In this document: piece after piece, positions 1 through 8,410 of the stretch | Position numbering within the stretch: position 1 is the stretch's first letter | How the letters are laid out: each line of letters starts with the position of its first letter | From: Streptomyces goshikiensis | GTDB taxonomy: Bacteria > Actinomycetota > Actinomycetes > Streptomycetales > Streptomycetaceae | Length of the DNA: 64,000 nt | NCBI RefSeq assembly: GCF_014650555.1 | Contig: NZ_BMVE01000006.1 | Location: 1-64,000 of the forward strand | Direction: 5' to 3' | The notes under the pieces: generated by a model | Databases searched by the model: none | The model's input: only the letters and a program-made list of their open reading frames with translations | Told to the model about the DNA's origin: nothing | Made by a program: the position numbers and the translations under genes

Positions 1-9
1 CATTGTGGG

Positions 10-43
10 AAAGCCCCGCACCAGGTAACTGGTGCGGGGCTTT
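10..43. terminator. Bidirectional intrinsic terminator
   Basis: A near-perfect GC-rich stem of about 15 bp with a GTAA tetraloop is followed by TTTT on the plus strand and by T residues on the minus strand. It lies 75 bp beyond the end of the leftward DUF58 operon, so it probably ends that operon and also whatever enters from the left. Confidence 0.85.
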
Positions 44-118
44 TCTGCGTTTACGGGCAGATCGGCGACCCGCGCCGGGGCGCACCGTTCCACCAGTCCG
101 CCGGAGGGCTCGGGGAGG

Positions 119-1429
119 CTATAGGCGGCCGGCGGACTTGAGGGCCAGGTAGGCGTCGGCGAGGGCCGGGGCGAGGGTGTCGGGGGTGGTGTCGACGACG
201 TGGACGCCGTGGCGGGAGAGCTGCTCGGCCGTACGTCGGCGCTGGGCCTGGGACTGGGTGCCCGCGGCGGCCTCGTAGATCGCGGCCGCGTCGCCGCGGG
301 AGCGGGTCATCTCGGCGACGTGCGGGTCCGCGACCGAGGCCAGCAGGACCGTGTGCCGCTGGGTGAGCCGGGGGAGGAGGGGCAGCAGGCCTTCCTCGAT
401 CGGGGCCGCGTCGAGGCTGGTCAGCAGGACGACCAGGGAGCGGCGCGGGGCGCTGCGGAGGATGGTGGAGACCAGGGCGCGGGAGTCGGTTTCGACGAGC
501 TCCGGTTCCAGGGTGGCCATGGCGTTGACGAAGGCGGGCAGGGTGTCCGCGGCCGAGCGGGCCTGGACCAGCGCGCGGGGGCGGCGGTCGTGGGCGAGGA
601 GGTCGACGCGGTCGCCGGCGCGGGTCGCCAGGGCGGCCAGGAGCAGGGCCGCGTCCATGGCGGAGTCCAGGCGGGGGGCGTCGCCGACGCGGCCCGCGGA
701 CGTACGGCCGGTGTCGAGGCAGATCAGGATGTGGCGGTCGCGCTCGGGGCGCCACGTACGGACGGCCACCGCGGGCCGGCGGGCGGTGGCGCGCCAGTCG
801 ATGGAGCGGGTGTCGTCGCCGGGGACGTAGTCGCGGAGGCTGTCGAACTCGGTGCCCTCACCGCGCGTCAGGAGGCTGGTGCGGCCGTCGAGTTCGCGGA
901 GCCGGGCCAGTCGGGAGGGCAGGTGCTTGCGGCTGGTGAAGGGCGGCAGGACGCGGACCGTCCAGGGGACGGTGTGGGCTCCCTGGCGGGCGAGGAGGCC
1001 GAGCGGTCCGTACGAACGGATCGTCACGCGGTCGGCGTGGCGGTCGCCGCGGCGGGTGGGCAGCAGACGGGTGGTCAGGCGGCGGCGTTCGCCGGCGGGG
1101 ACGACCAGGTCGTGCCGGGACGCCGCGGGTTCGGTGCCGGGGAGCCAGGCGCTCGGGGGCCAGGCGTCGCGGACGCGGGCGCGGAGCCTGCGGGTGCCCG
1201 GGTTGGTCACCGTCAGGTGCACGTCGGCCGGTTCGCCCAGGCGTACGGAGGTGTCGCCGGAGCGGTCCAGCCGCAGGGTGCGGACGGGCGCGGCGAGGGC
1301 GTAGTCGAGCGCGCAGGCCACGGCGAGGGGGCCGTTGACCGCGAGCATGCCCGTCCAGCTCGGTTCGAGGAGGCCTACGGGGATGCTGCCGAGGGCCGCG
1401 AGCAGCGCGGCGCGTCCGGTGAGGGCCAT
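119..1429 (-). CDS. DUF58 domain protein (MoxR partner)
   Basis: This 436-aa protein has two hydrophobic N-terminal stretches (about residues 5-45), a beta-rich middle region and the DUF58 signature around residues 199-218 (RDYVPGDDTRSIDWRATARR). A vWA-like segment follows, beginning with LDTGRTS near residue 239. DUF58 proteins are found beside MoxR ATPases and are thought to be clients or adaptors in maturation of envelope or enzyme complexes; no specific substrate is known. The ATG overlaps the moxR stop by one base, so the two genes are translationally coupled. It is the last gene of a leftward operon closed by the terminator at 10-43. The family call is firm; the biological role is unknown. 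Confidence 0.9.
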   Translation of the reverse strand: MALTGRAALLAALGSIPVGLLEPSWTGMLAVNGPLAVACALDYALAAPVRTLRLDRSGDTSVRLGEPADVHLTVTNPGTRRLRARVRDAWPPSAWLPGTEPAASRHDLVVPAGERRRLTTRLLPTRRGDRHADRVTIRSYGPLGLLARQGAHTVPWTVRVLPPFTSRKHLPSRLARLRELDGRTSLLTRGEGTEFDSLRDYVPGDDTRSIDWRATARRPAVAVRTWRPERDRHILICLDTGRTSAGRVGDAPRLDSAMDAALLLAALATRAGDRVDLLAHDRRPRALVQARSAADTLPAFVNAMATLEPELVETDSRALVSTILRSAPRRSLVVLLTSLDAAPIEEGLLPLLPRLTQRHTVLLASVADPHVAEMTRSRGDAAAIYEAAAGTQSQAQRRRTAEQLSRHGVHVVDTTPDTLAPALADAYLALKSAGRL

Positions 1430-2391
1430 CAGCGCGGGACGGGGACGTGGGAGAGGATCGCCGAGATGACCGAGTCGGAGGTGACGCCTTCCATTTCGGC
1501 TTCCGGGCGTAGTTGTACGCGGTGGCGCAGGGTGGGCAGGGCGAGGGCCTTCACGTCGTCGGGGGTGACGTAGTCGCGTTCGCTCAGCCAGGCCCAGGCG
1601 CGGGCGGTGGCCAGCAGGGCGGTCGCGCCGCGGGGGGAGACGCCGAGGGTGAGCGAGGGGGATTCGCGGGTGGCGCGGCAGATGTCGACGACGTATCCGG
1701 CGATCTCGGGGGAGACGCTCACGTTCGCCACGGCGTCGCGGGCGGCCGCGAGGTCGGCGGGGCCGGCGACGGGGCGGATGCCGGCGGCGTGCAGGTCGCG
1801 CGGGTTGAAGCCGGCGGCGTGCCGGGTGAGGACGCCGATCTCGTCGGCGCGGGAGGGCAGCGGGACGGTGAGTTTGAGGAGGAAGCGGTCCAGCTGGGCT
1901 TCGGGGAGGGGGTAGGTGCCCTCGTACTCGACCGGGTTCATGGTGGCGGCGACGAGGAAGGGTTCGGGGAGGGCGCGCGGTGTGCCGTCGACGGTGACCT
2001 GTCGTTCCTCCATGGCTTCGAGGAGGGAGGACTGGGTCTTGGGAGGGGTCCGGTTGATCTCGTCGGCGAGGAGGAGGTTGGTGAAGACCGGGCCGTTCTG
2101 GAAGGAGAACTCGGCGGTGCGGGCGTCGTAGACGAGGGAGCCGGTGACATCGCTCGGCATCAGGTCGGGGGTGAACTGGACGCGCTTGGTGTCGAGTTCG
2201 AGGGAGGCGGCGAGGGCCCGTACGAGGAGGGTCTTCGCGACGCCGGGGACGCCTTCGAGGAGGACGTGGCCGCGGCACAGGAGCGCGACGACGAGGCCGG
2301 TGACGGCCGGGTCCTGGCCGACGACGGCCTTGCCGATCTCGGTGCGGATCGCTTCCAGTGAGGAGCGGGCGCTGTCCGTGGTGGCCGTCAT
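1429..2391 (-). CDS. MoxR-family AAA+ ATPase
   Basis: This 320-aa AAA+ ATPase has Walker A GVPGVAKT at residues 47-54, Walker B LLLADEINR near residue 110, and the MoxR-type continuation after it (PPKTQSSLLEAMEERQVTVDG). MoxR proteins act as chaperone-like ATPases that remodel or activate partner proteins, typically with a DUF58/vWA partner, which here is the next gene. The start codon overlaps the stop of the upstream DUF4350 gene in an ATGA junction, and its stop shares a base with the DUF58 start. It is therefore the centre of a tightly coupled membrane operon. Length and motifs match the family fully. Confidence 0.93.
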   Translation of the reverse strand: MTATTDSARSSLEAIRTEIGKAVVGQDPAVTGLVVALLCRGHVLLEGVPGVAKTLLVRALAASLELDTKRVQFTPDLMPSDVTGSLVYDARTAEFSFQNGPVFTNLLLADEINRTPPKTQSSLLEAMEERQVTVDGTPRALPEPFLVAATMNPVEYEGTYPLPEAQLDRFLLKLTVPLPSRADEIGVLTRHAAGFNPRDLHAAGIRPVAGPADLAAARDAVANVSVSPEIAGYVVDICRATRESPSLTLGVSPRGATALLATARAWAWLSERDYVTPDDVKALALPTLRHRVQLRPEAEMEGVTSDSVISAILSHVPVPR

Positions 2392-3569
2392 GAGGTGCGG
2401 ACCTCTCTTTCGAGGGCGTCGAGTTGGTCGGCGAGCGCGACGAGTGCCGCGTCGTCGGCGGGGATGGGGCCGAAGAGCAGGGTGGTGACGTCGTGCGCGC
2501 CGCCGGGGATGCGGGCGCAGACGCCGGGGACGAGCGCCTCGGGTGCGTGGGCCCGGCCGGGCGGTACGCCGACGAGTGCGGCCAGGCGTTCGCGGGTGGC
2601 GGCGCGCAGGACGGTGGCGGCGCGGTCGCGGGCCCCGGCCTTGCGGTAGAGACGGGCGCGGCCCTCGGCGGCCTCGGAGGCGCGGACGGCCACGGGCAGT
2701 TGTTCGGTGACGAGCGGGCCGAGGCGGCGGGCGCGCCAGAGGGCGGCGAGGGTGGCGGCCACCAGGAGCTGGAGCAGGGCCCAGCCCCAGCCGGCGGGGA
2801 CGAGTTCCAGGAGGGACTTGTCCTCGGGGTCTTCGCCGGCGGGGGCGGTGTCGGCGGGGCTGGGCAGGTACCAGACGACCCCCGGGCGGGAGCCGAGGAG
2901 TTGGAGGGCGAGGGAGGCGTTGCCCTCGTGGGCGAGGGTGCGGTTGAGCAGGATCGTGTCGGAGCCGAGGAGGACGGTGTCTCCGCCGGGGGTGGCGGTG
3001 GGGAGGACGAGGAGGGTGGGGTTGCCGTCGCTGGGGTAACAGGCGGTGGCCCCGGGGGTGTCGGTGGCGTAGCGGTGCTCGCCGCCGGTGTCGGCGCGGC
3101 CCGCGGCGTGGGCGGCGGGGAGGGCGCAGCCGGGGTCGAGACGTTTGTGGTGGGCGGTGCCGTCGGTGCGGGCGCCGGGGGCGAGCTGCGGCAGGGTGGG
3201 GCCGCCGGGGGCGACGAGGACGGTGCGGCCGCCGGAGAGGTCGATGGCGGAGCGGACGGCGCGGAGCTGGCTGTCGCCGAGCAGGTCGGGGGCGGTGACC
3301 ACGAGGGTGGTGCCCGGTCCGGCGGCGTCGGCGGCTTCGCGGGCGGTGGTGACGACCTGGCTGGTGACGCCGCGCTGCGCCAGCAGTTCGGCGAGGGCGC
3401 GGCTGCCGTAGGGGTCGGCGGAGCGGGGGTCGAGGTGGCCGTGGTGGTTGCCGGACTGGAGGGCGGCGAGGGCTGTGGAGCCGGCGAGGAGCACGGCGAG
3501 GGCGATGAGGAAGCCGCGGGTCCGGGTCCACAGCTGGGCGCCGGTGGGCGCGGTGGAGGTCCCGGTCAT
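2388..3569 (-). CDS. DUF4350 membrane-anchored protein
   Basis: This 393-aa protein has a cytoplasmic N-terminus, one membrane segment at about residues 17-38, a long extracytoplasmic domain with a GATase/DUF4350-like start (SRALAELLAQRGV) and a second membrane segment near residues 255-275. A cytoplasmic C-terminal tail follows. DUF4350 proteins sit in MoxR-DUF58-DUF4129 operons of actinobacteria and may form the membrane part of the MoxR client complex; the biochemical role is unknown. It overlaps both neighbours by 4 nt (ATGA), so the whole set is probably made in fixed proportion. Confidence 0.82.
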   Translation of the reverse strand: MTGTSTAPTGAQLWTRTRGFLIALAVLLAGSTALAALQSGNHHGHLDPRSADPYGSRALAELLAQRGVTSQVVTTAREAADAAGPGTTLVVTAPDLLGDSQLRAVRSAIDLSGGRTVLVAPGGPTLPQLAPGARTDGTAHHKRLDPGCALPAAHAAGRADTGGEHRYATDTPGATACYPSDGNPTLLVLPTATPGGDTVLLGSDTILLNRTLAHEGNASLALQLLGSRPGVVWYLPSPADTAPAGEDPEDKSLLELVPAGWGWALLQLLVAATLAALWRARRLGPLVTEQLPVAVRASEAAEGRARLYRKAGARDRAATVLRAATRERLAALVGVPPGRAHAPEALVPGVCARIPGGAHDVTTLLFGPIPADDAALVALADQLDALEREVRTS

Positions 3570-4243
3570 GCGGTGGGTCCCGTCAGGAGCGGCTTGGCGC
3601 GTTCCAGGGCGAGGTCGAGGGTGCGCAGCCGGGCGTAGGTGTCGGGGTCGCCGGTGCGGCCGCCGTAGGTGACGTCGTCGAAGGCGCGGGCCGCCGCGCG
3701 GAGGTCGGCGGCGTGATGGGGGAGGGGGCCGGCGGCTTCGGCGGCGGCCTCGTCGGCGGTGCGGCCGGGGCGGGGGTCGAGCAGGGTGCGCTCTTCCAGG
3801 GAGCGGACGACGGCGCGCATGCGTTCCTGGACGGCTTCGGTCCAGCGGCCGGCGGTGGCGTGGGCTTCGGCGGCCGCGCGGTGGTCGGCGGCGCTGCGCG
3901 GGCCGTCGTCGAAGAGGGTGCCGGGGTCGGTGGCGGTCCGGTGGGGGGTGCCGAGCCGCCACCAGAGGGCGGCGATGACGAGGAGGGTCAGCAGGAGGAC
4001 GGCGAGGAGGCCGAGGCCGCCTCCGGGGGTGGCCCCGGAGGCGCGGCCGAAGAGTTCGTCGACCCATTCCCAGAAGCGGTCGAGGGCGCGTTCGATGAGC
4101 CCGGGGTCGTTCTGGTGGTAGACGGGCTTGGACAGTTCGCGTTCGGCCGCCTCGCGGGCGGGGTCGCGCGGTGTGGTCACCGGTGGTGTCGGTGCGCCGG
4201 GCAGTGCGGCCGCGGCGCGGATGATGAGGCCCCCCGTACTCAT
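3566..4243 (-). CDS. DUF4129 domain membrane protein
   Basis: This 225-aa protein has a short N-terminal extracytoplasmic part, a single membrane helix at about residues 75-96 and a helical cytoplasmic domain of the DUF4129 type. The family is often fused to transglutaminase domains in other MoxR clusters; here the DUF4129 part stands alone. The start ATG lies 7 nt after the stop of the upstream GDPD-type gene, and its stop overlaps the DUF4350 start. It is probably a structural member of the MoxR-associated envelope complex. No enzymatic residues are evident. Confidence 0.82.
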   Translation of the reverse strand: MSTGGLIIRAAAALPGAPTPPVTTPRDPAREAAERELSKPVYHQNDPGLIERALDRFWEWVDELFGRASGATPGGGLGLLAVLLLTLLVIAALWWRLGTPHRTATDPGTLFDDGPRSAADHRAAAEAHATAGRWTEAVQERMRAVVRSLEERTLLDPRPGRTADEAAAEAAGPLPHHAADLRAAARAFDDVTYGGRTGDPDTYARLRTLDLALERAKPLLTGPTA

Positions 4244-4250
4244 CGGCGCG

Positions 4251-5522
4251 TCAGCCTCCGGTGGGCGGGGCCGTCGCGTCGGCTCCGTAGTTCTCCAGGC
4301 CGGCCGCGCGGGCGAGTTCCAGGTCGAGGGCTTCGCGCCGGATGCGCTGGTCGATGTACAGGAGGACGGTGACGCCGGACTGGATCGGCATGGTGATGGT
4401 GAGGGCGATGACGCTGCCGATCGCGGTGAGGATCAGGGAGCCCCAGCTGTTGAGGGCGGTGCCGTCGGCGAGGCCTTCCAGTCCGCCGCCGAAGAGGGCG
4501 ACGGAGACGGCCAGCAGCGGGTAGACGATGATCGCCGACACCAGGGCGGTGATGAGGGCGGTGAGCGCCGTGATGCCGAAGATCCGCCACCAGGAGCCGT
4601 TCACCAGCTTCGACGAGCGGGCCAGCGCGGTGCGGATGGTGGCCTTCTCCAGCATCAGCGCGGGTGAGGCGAGGCTGAGCCTGATCCACAGCCAGGTGAC
4701 GAGGACGGCCGCGGCGAGGCCGCCGAGGACTCCGAGGCCGAGGCTGCCGGCCAGGACGCCGGGCAGGATCAGCAGGACGAAGACGGTGACGGCGCCGAAG
4801 CCGATGAGCAGGGTCAGTCCGGCGAGCCGGAGCAGCTGGCCGCGGGCGTCGCGCCAGGCGCCGCCGACGGTGGAGGGCCGGCCGAGGACGGCCCTGCTGA
4901 AGATCATGGTGAGCATGGCGGTGACCAGAAGTCCGCCGAGGAGCTGGAGGAGGTAGGCGGCGAGGGTCAGCAGGGCGCTGGTGTCGCTGAAGTCCTCCAT
5001 GCGCGCCTGTGAGCCGGGCTCGATGGTGAGGCGGTCGCCGGAGTACTTCTGCACGAGCACGCTGAAGACCTGGACCAGTACCGCGACGGCGAGGCTGATG
5101 GAGAGCACCGAGCGCCAGTGCGTACGCATGGTGGTGACGGCGCCGTCGAGGATCTCGCCGAGGCCGAGGGGGCGCAGCGGGATGACGCCGGGCTTGGCCG
5201 CCGGGGGCGGCCCCCAGGTGCCCCAGCCGCCGCCCGCGCCGCCGGTGCCACCTGTGCCGTTCTGGCCGCCGTACGGGGTGCCGTACCCCCGGCTGTCACC
5301 CGTTTGGGCGTACGAGCGCCCGCCGGCGCCCTGCTGGGGCCGCTGCGGGGGTGTGGCGGGGGTGTCGGACGCTCCGGTGCCGGGGCTCGACCACTGGCCG
5401 GGCGGGGGCTGCTCGGCGGACCACTTCTGGTCGCCGGCGGGCCGCGCGGGCGGCTGGGTGCCCTCGGCGCCCTCGCCGTCGGACGGGGATCCGGGCGTCG
5501 CCCAGCCCGGAGAGTCGTTCAT
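4251..5522 (-). CDS. Glycerophosphodiesterase membrane-domain-like protein
   Basis: This 423-aa protein starts with a Pro/Gly/Gln-rich cytoplasmic tail of about 110 residues, followed by about six hydrophobic helices. These match the membrane domain seen in some glycerophosphoryl diester phosphodiesterases (the YciC/UPF0259-like group). The soluble phosphodiesterase domain is absent, so catalysis is not predicted. I chose the ATG at 5522 because AAGGAG lies at good spacing before it; an in-frame extension to 5582 has no such site. It is the first gene of the leftward DUF4129-DUF4350-MoxR-DUF58 operon and is divergent from mtrA. Confidence 0.78.
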   Translation of the reverse strand: MNDSPGWATPGSPSDGEGAEGTQPPARPAGDQKWSAEQPPPGQWSSPGTGASDTPATPPQRPQQGAGGRSYAQTGDSRGYGTPYGGQNGTGGTGGAGGGWGTWGPPPAAKPGVIPLRPLGLGEILDGAVTTMRTHWRSVLSISLAVAVLVQVFSVLVQKYSGDRLTIEPGSQARMEDFSDTSALLTLAAYLLQLLGGLLVTAMLTMIFSRAVLGRPSTVGGAWRDARGQLLRLAGLTLLIGFGAVTVFVLLILPGVLAGSLGLGVLGGLAAAVLVTWLWIRLSLASPALMLEKATIRTALARSSKLVNGSWWRIFGITALTALITALVSAIIVYPLLAVSVALFGGGLEGLADGTALNSWGSLILTAIGSVIALTITMPIQSGVTVLLYIDQRIRREALDLELARAAGLENYGADATAPPTGG

Positions 5523-5727
5523 CGTCGCTCCTTCACGCGTGCCCGCCGGGGCGGGCGCGCTGGTCGGCTGCCATCGTGCCACGGGGGAACGCCGGGGGGA
5601 CCGGCCGTCCCCCCGGTATCCCGGCCGCCCGTACTCTCAATTGTCGCCCGGATCCGGGGGAGACTGGAGGTCCTGATCACCACGCAGGTCCGAGGGGCGA
5701 TTTCCAGCCCTTTTGGCTGTGGGACAG

Positions 5728-5754
5728 CTCACCGCCAGGTAACGATTAGCTAAT
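5728..5754 (+). promoter_or_regulatory. Candidate MtrA/GlnR-type binding array before mtrA
   Basis: Three pentamers repeat with an 11-bp period: CTCAC at 5728, GTAAC at 5739 and CTAAT at 5750, each separated by 6 nt. This resembles the loose direct-repeat boxes of OmpR-type regulators such as MtrA and GlnR. It ends 3 bp before the mtrA start, so autoregulation is plausible. The assignment rests on pattern only. Confidence 0.35.
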
Positions 5755-5757
5755 GGG

Positions 5758-6447
5758 ATGATGTCAAGCATGAAGGGACGAGTCCTTGTCGTCGACGACG
5801 ACACCGCGCTGGCCGAGATGCTCGGCATTGTGCTGCGTGGAGAAGGTTTTGAGCCGTCGTTCGTAGCGGACGGTGACAAGGCGCTGGCTGCCTTCCGGGA
5901 GGCGAAGCCGGATCTCGTGCTGCTCGACCTGATGCTGCCCGGACGGGACGGCATAGAGGTCTGCAGACTGATCCGGGCCGAGTCCGGGGTGCCGATCGTC
6001 ATGCTCACCGCGAAGAGCGACACGGTGGACGTCGTCGTGGGCCTGGAGTCCGGGGCCGACGACTACATCGTCAAGCCGTTCAAGCCGAAGGAGCTGGTGG
6101 CCCGCATCCGGGCCCGCCTGCGCCGGTCGGAGGAGCCCGCGCCCGAGCAGCTGGCCATCGGTGACCTGGTCATCGACGTGGCCGGGCACTCGGTCAAGCG
6201 GGACGGCGCCTCGATCGCGCTGACCCCGCTCGAATTCGACCTGCTGGTCGCCCTCGCGCGCAAGCCCTGGCAGGTCTTCACCCGTGAGGTGCTGCTGGAG
6301 CAGGTCTGGGGCTACCGGCACGCGGCGGACACCCGCCTGGTCAACGTGCACGTGCAGCGGCTGCGCTCCAAGGTCGAGAAGGACCCGGAGCGCCCCGAGA
6401 TCGTAGTGACGGTGCGTGGTGTCGGCTACAAGGCCGGACCGAGCTGA
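5758..6447 (+). CDS. mtrA: Two-component response regulator MtrA
   Basis: This 229-aa OmpR/PhoB-family regulator has a receiver domain (acidic DDD at 13-15, phospho-acceptor D57 in VLLDLMLPG, Lys in IVKPFKPKEL) and a C-terminal winged helix ending RGVGYKAGPS. The sequence is characteristic of actinobacterial MtrA, which controls cell-wall, division, osmotic and developmental genes and in Streptomyces also antibiotic genes. The first of three nearby in-frame ATGs (5758, 5761, 5770) is used. mtrB follows after 1 nt and lpqB overlaps mtrB, giving the conserved three-gene operon. An array of 11-bp-spaced pentamers lies directly upstream. Confidence 0.97.
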   Translation: MMSSMKGRVLVVDDDTALAEMLGIVLRGEGFEPSFVADGDKALAAFREAKPDLVLLDLMLPGRDGIEVCRLIRAESGVPIVMLTAKSDTVDVVVGLESGADDYIVKPFKPKELVARIRARLRRSEEPAPEQLAIGDLVIDVAGHSVKRDGASIALTPLEFDLLVALARKPWQVFTREVLLEQVWGYRHAADTRLVNVHVQRLRSKVEKDPERPEIVVTVRGVGYKAGPS

Positions 6448-6448
6448 C

Positions 6449-8410
6449 GTGCAGCCCGGCAAGCCCCCCAGCGGCTCCCGCCGAGGAGTCCTGCGGGGCG
6501 GTCGGCCGCTCCGTGCGGCCGACGGCGCACCCGGCGGCCCCGTGCTGCGGCTGTTCATACGCCTCCTGCGCCGGCCGCTGCTTCCGGCTGTCCGGCTGTG
6601 GCGGCGCAACATCCAGCTCCGGGTGGTCGCGGCGACCCTGCTGATGTCGCTGGCCGTGGTGCTCGCGCTGGGGTTCGTCGTCGTCGCCCAGGTCAGCAAG
6701 GGCCTCCTCGATGCCAAGGAGCAGGCGGCGCAGAGCCAGGCCGCGGGCGGGTTCGCCGTCGCCCAGGAGAAGGCCAACACGCCGTCGGCCGCGGACGGGC
6801 CCGACGCCACCGACAACAAGGTCGGCCGGGACGCCAGTACCTGGATGAACTCGCTGGTCAAACAGCTCGCCAGTGGTGGCCAGACGGCCTTCGAGGTGGC
6901 CGCGCTCGGCGCCGGCACCGGTGAGCAGGGCCCGCCCGGCGCCCAGGGCGTCAAGGGCGCCCGCGCCTCCGGGAACGTGGATCCGACCGCGAGCGTCCCG
7001 CTGGGGCTGCGCAAGGCCGTCAACCACGCCACCGGCACCTTCAAGACCTTCTCGGAGATCAAGTACACCTCCGGGTCCGACGAGAAGGCGCCCGAGCCCG
7101 CGCTGGTGGTGGGCAAGCGGCTCACCGACATCAACGGCGACCCGTACGACCTGTACTACCTCTTCCCGCTGACCCAGGAGGAGGAGTCCCTCAACCTGGT
7201 CAAGGTAACCTTCGCCACCGCCGGCGTGTTCGTGGTCGTCCTGCTCGGCGCCATCGCCTGGCTCGTCGTACGCCAGGTCGTGACCCCCGTCCGGATGGCC
7301 GCCGGGATCGCCGAGCGGCTCTCGGCCGGGCGGCTCCAGGAGCGGATGAAGGTCACCGGCGAGGACGACATCGCCCGCCTGGGCGAGGCCTTCAACAAGA
7401 TGGCCCAGAACCTCCAGCTCAAGATCCAGCAGCTGGAGGACCTGTCCCGGCTGCAGCGCCGCTTCGTCTCCGACGTCTCGCACGAGCTGCGGACCCCGCT
7501 CACCACCGTCCGGATGGCCGCCGACGTCATCCACGACGCCCGGGTCGACTTCGATCCCGTCACCGCACGCTCCGCCGAACTCCTTGCCGGGCAGCTCGAC
7601 CGCTTCGAGTCGCTGCTCGCCGACCTGCTGGAGATCAGCCGGTTCGACGCGGGCGCGGCCGCGCTGGAGGCCGAACCCGTCGACCTGCGCGACGTCGTGC
7701 GCCGGGTCATCGACGGCGCCGAGCCGCTCGCGGAGCACAAGGGCACCCGCATCCGGGTCCTCGGCGACACCCAGCCGGTGATAGCGGAGGCCGACGCCCG
7801 CCGTGTGGAGCGGGTGCTGCGCAACCTCGTCGTCAACGCCGTGGAGCACGGCGAGGGCCGCGACGTGGTGGTCCGGCTCGCCTCGGCGGGCGGCGCCGTC
7901 GCCGTCGCCGTACGGGACTACGGGGTCGGGCTCAAGCCCGGCGAGGCCACCCGCGTCTTCAACCGCTTCTGGCGGGCCGACCCGGCCCGCGCCCGCACCA
8001 CCGGCGGGACCGGCCTCGGCCTGTCCATCGCCGTCGAGGACGCCCGGCTGCACGGCGGCTGGCTCCAGGCGTGGGGCGAGCCGGGCGGCGGCTCCCAGTT
8101 CCGGCTGACCCTGCCGAGGACCGCCGATGAGCCGCTGCGCGGATCCCCGATCCCGCTGGAGCCCGAGGACTCCCGGGGCAACCGCGCCCGGGCCGCCGCC
8201 GAGGCGGCCGGCGCGGGCACCGCACCGGCCCACCGGCCCCGGGAGGGCGCGGACCGCTCGCCGATACCCCCGCGCTCCGCGGTCGCCGGCGCGCTCCCGG
8301 TCCCCGCGGACCCGACGGCCCTGCCGGGCAACGGGTCCCGCGTCGTGGCCAGGGGAGCCGACCAGGCAGCGCAGGAGCAGTCAGCAGAGGATGGAACAGG
8401 TGGACGCTGA
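6449..8410 (+). CDS. mtrB: Sensor histidine kinase MtrB
   Basis: This membrane kinase of about 653 aa has a first transmembrane helix (RVVAATLLMSLAVVLALGFVVVAQV), an extracytoplasmic sensor region of about 170 residues, a second helix (VFVVVLLGAIAWLVV), HAMP, and HisKA with the phospho-accepting His near residue 345 (DVSHELRTPL). The HATPase domain follows (RNLVVNAVEHG, DYGVGL, GGTGLGLSI), and then a disordered tail of about 100 residues rich in Ala, Pro and Arg. It phosphorylates MtrA. I chose GTG 6449, just after the mtrA stop; an in-frame GTG at 6416 inside mtrA is the alternative. The last 11 nt overlap lpqB. Confidence 0.94.
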   Translation: MQPGKPPSGSRRGVLRGGRPLRAADGAPGGPVLRLFIRLLRRPLLPAVRLWRRNIQLRVVAATLLMSLAVVLALGFVVVAQVSKGLLDAKEQAAQSQAAGGFAVAQEKANTPSAADGPDATDNKVGRDASTWMNSLVKQLASGGQTAFEVAALGAGTGEQGPPGAQGVKGARASGNVDPTASVPLGLRKAVNHATGTFKTFSEIKYTSGSDEKAPEPALVVGKRLTDINGDPYDLYYLFPLTQEEESLNLVKVTFATAGVFVVVLLGAIAWLVVRQVVTPVRMAAGIAERLSAGRLQERMKVTGEDDIARLGEAFNKMAQNLQLKIQQLEDLSRLQRRFVSDVSHELRTPLTTVRMAADVIHDARVDFDPVTARSAELLAGQLDRFESLLADLLEISRFDAGAAALEAEPVDLRDVVRRVIDGAEPLAEHKGTRIRVLGDTQPVIAEADARRVERVLRNLVVNAVEHGEGRDVVVRLASAGGAVAVAVRDYGVGLKPGEATRVFNRFWRADPARARTTGGTGLGLSIAVEDARLHGGWLQAWGEPGGGSQFRLTLPRTADEPLRGSPIPLEPEDSRGNRARAAAEAAGAGTAPAHRPREGADRSPIPPRSAVAGALPVPADPTALPGNGSRVVARGADQAAQEQSAEDGTGGR

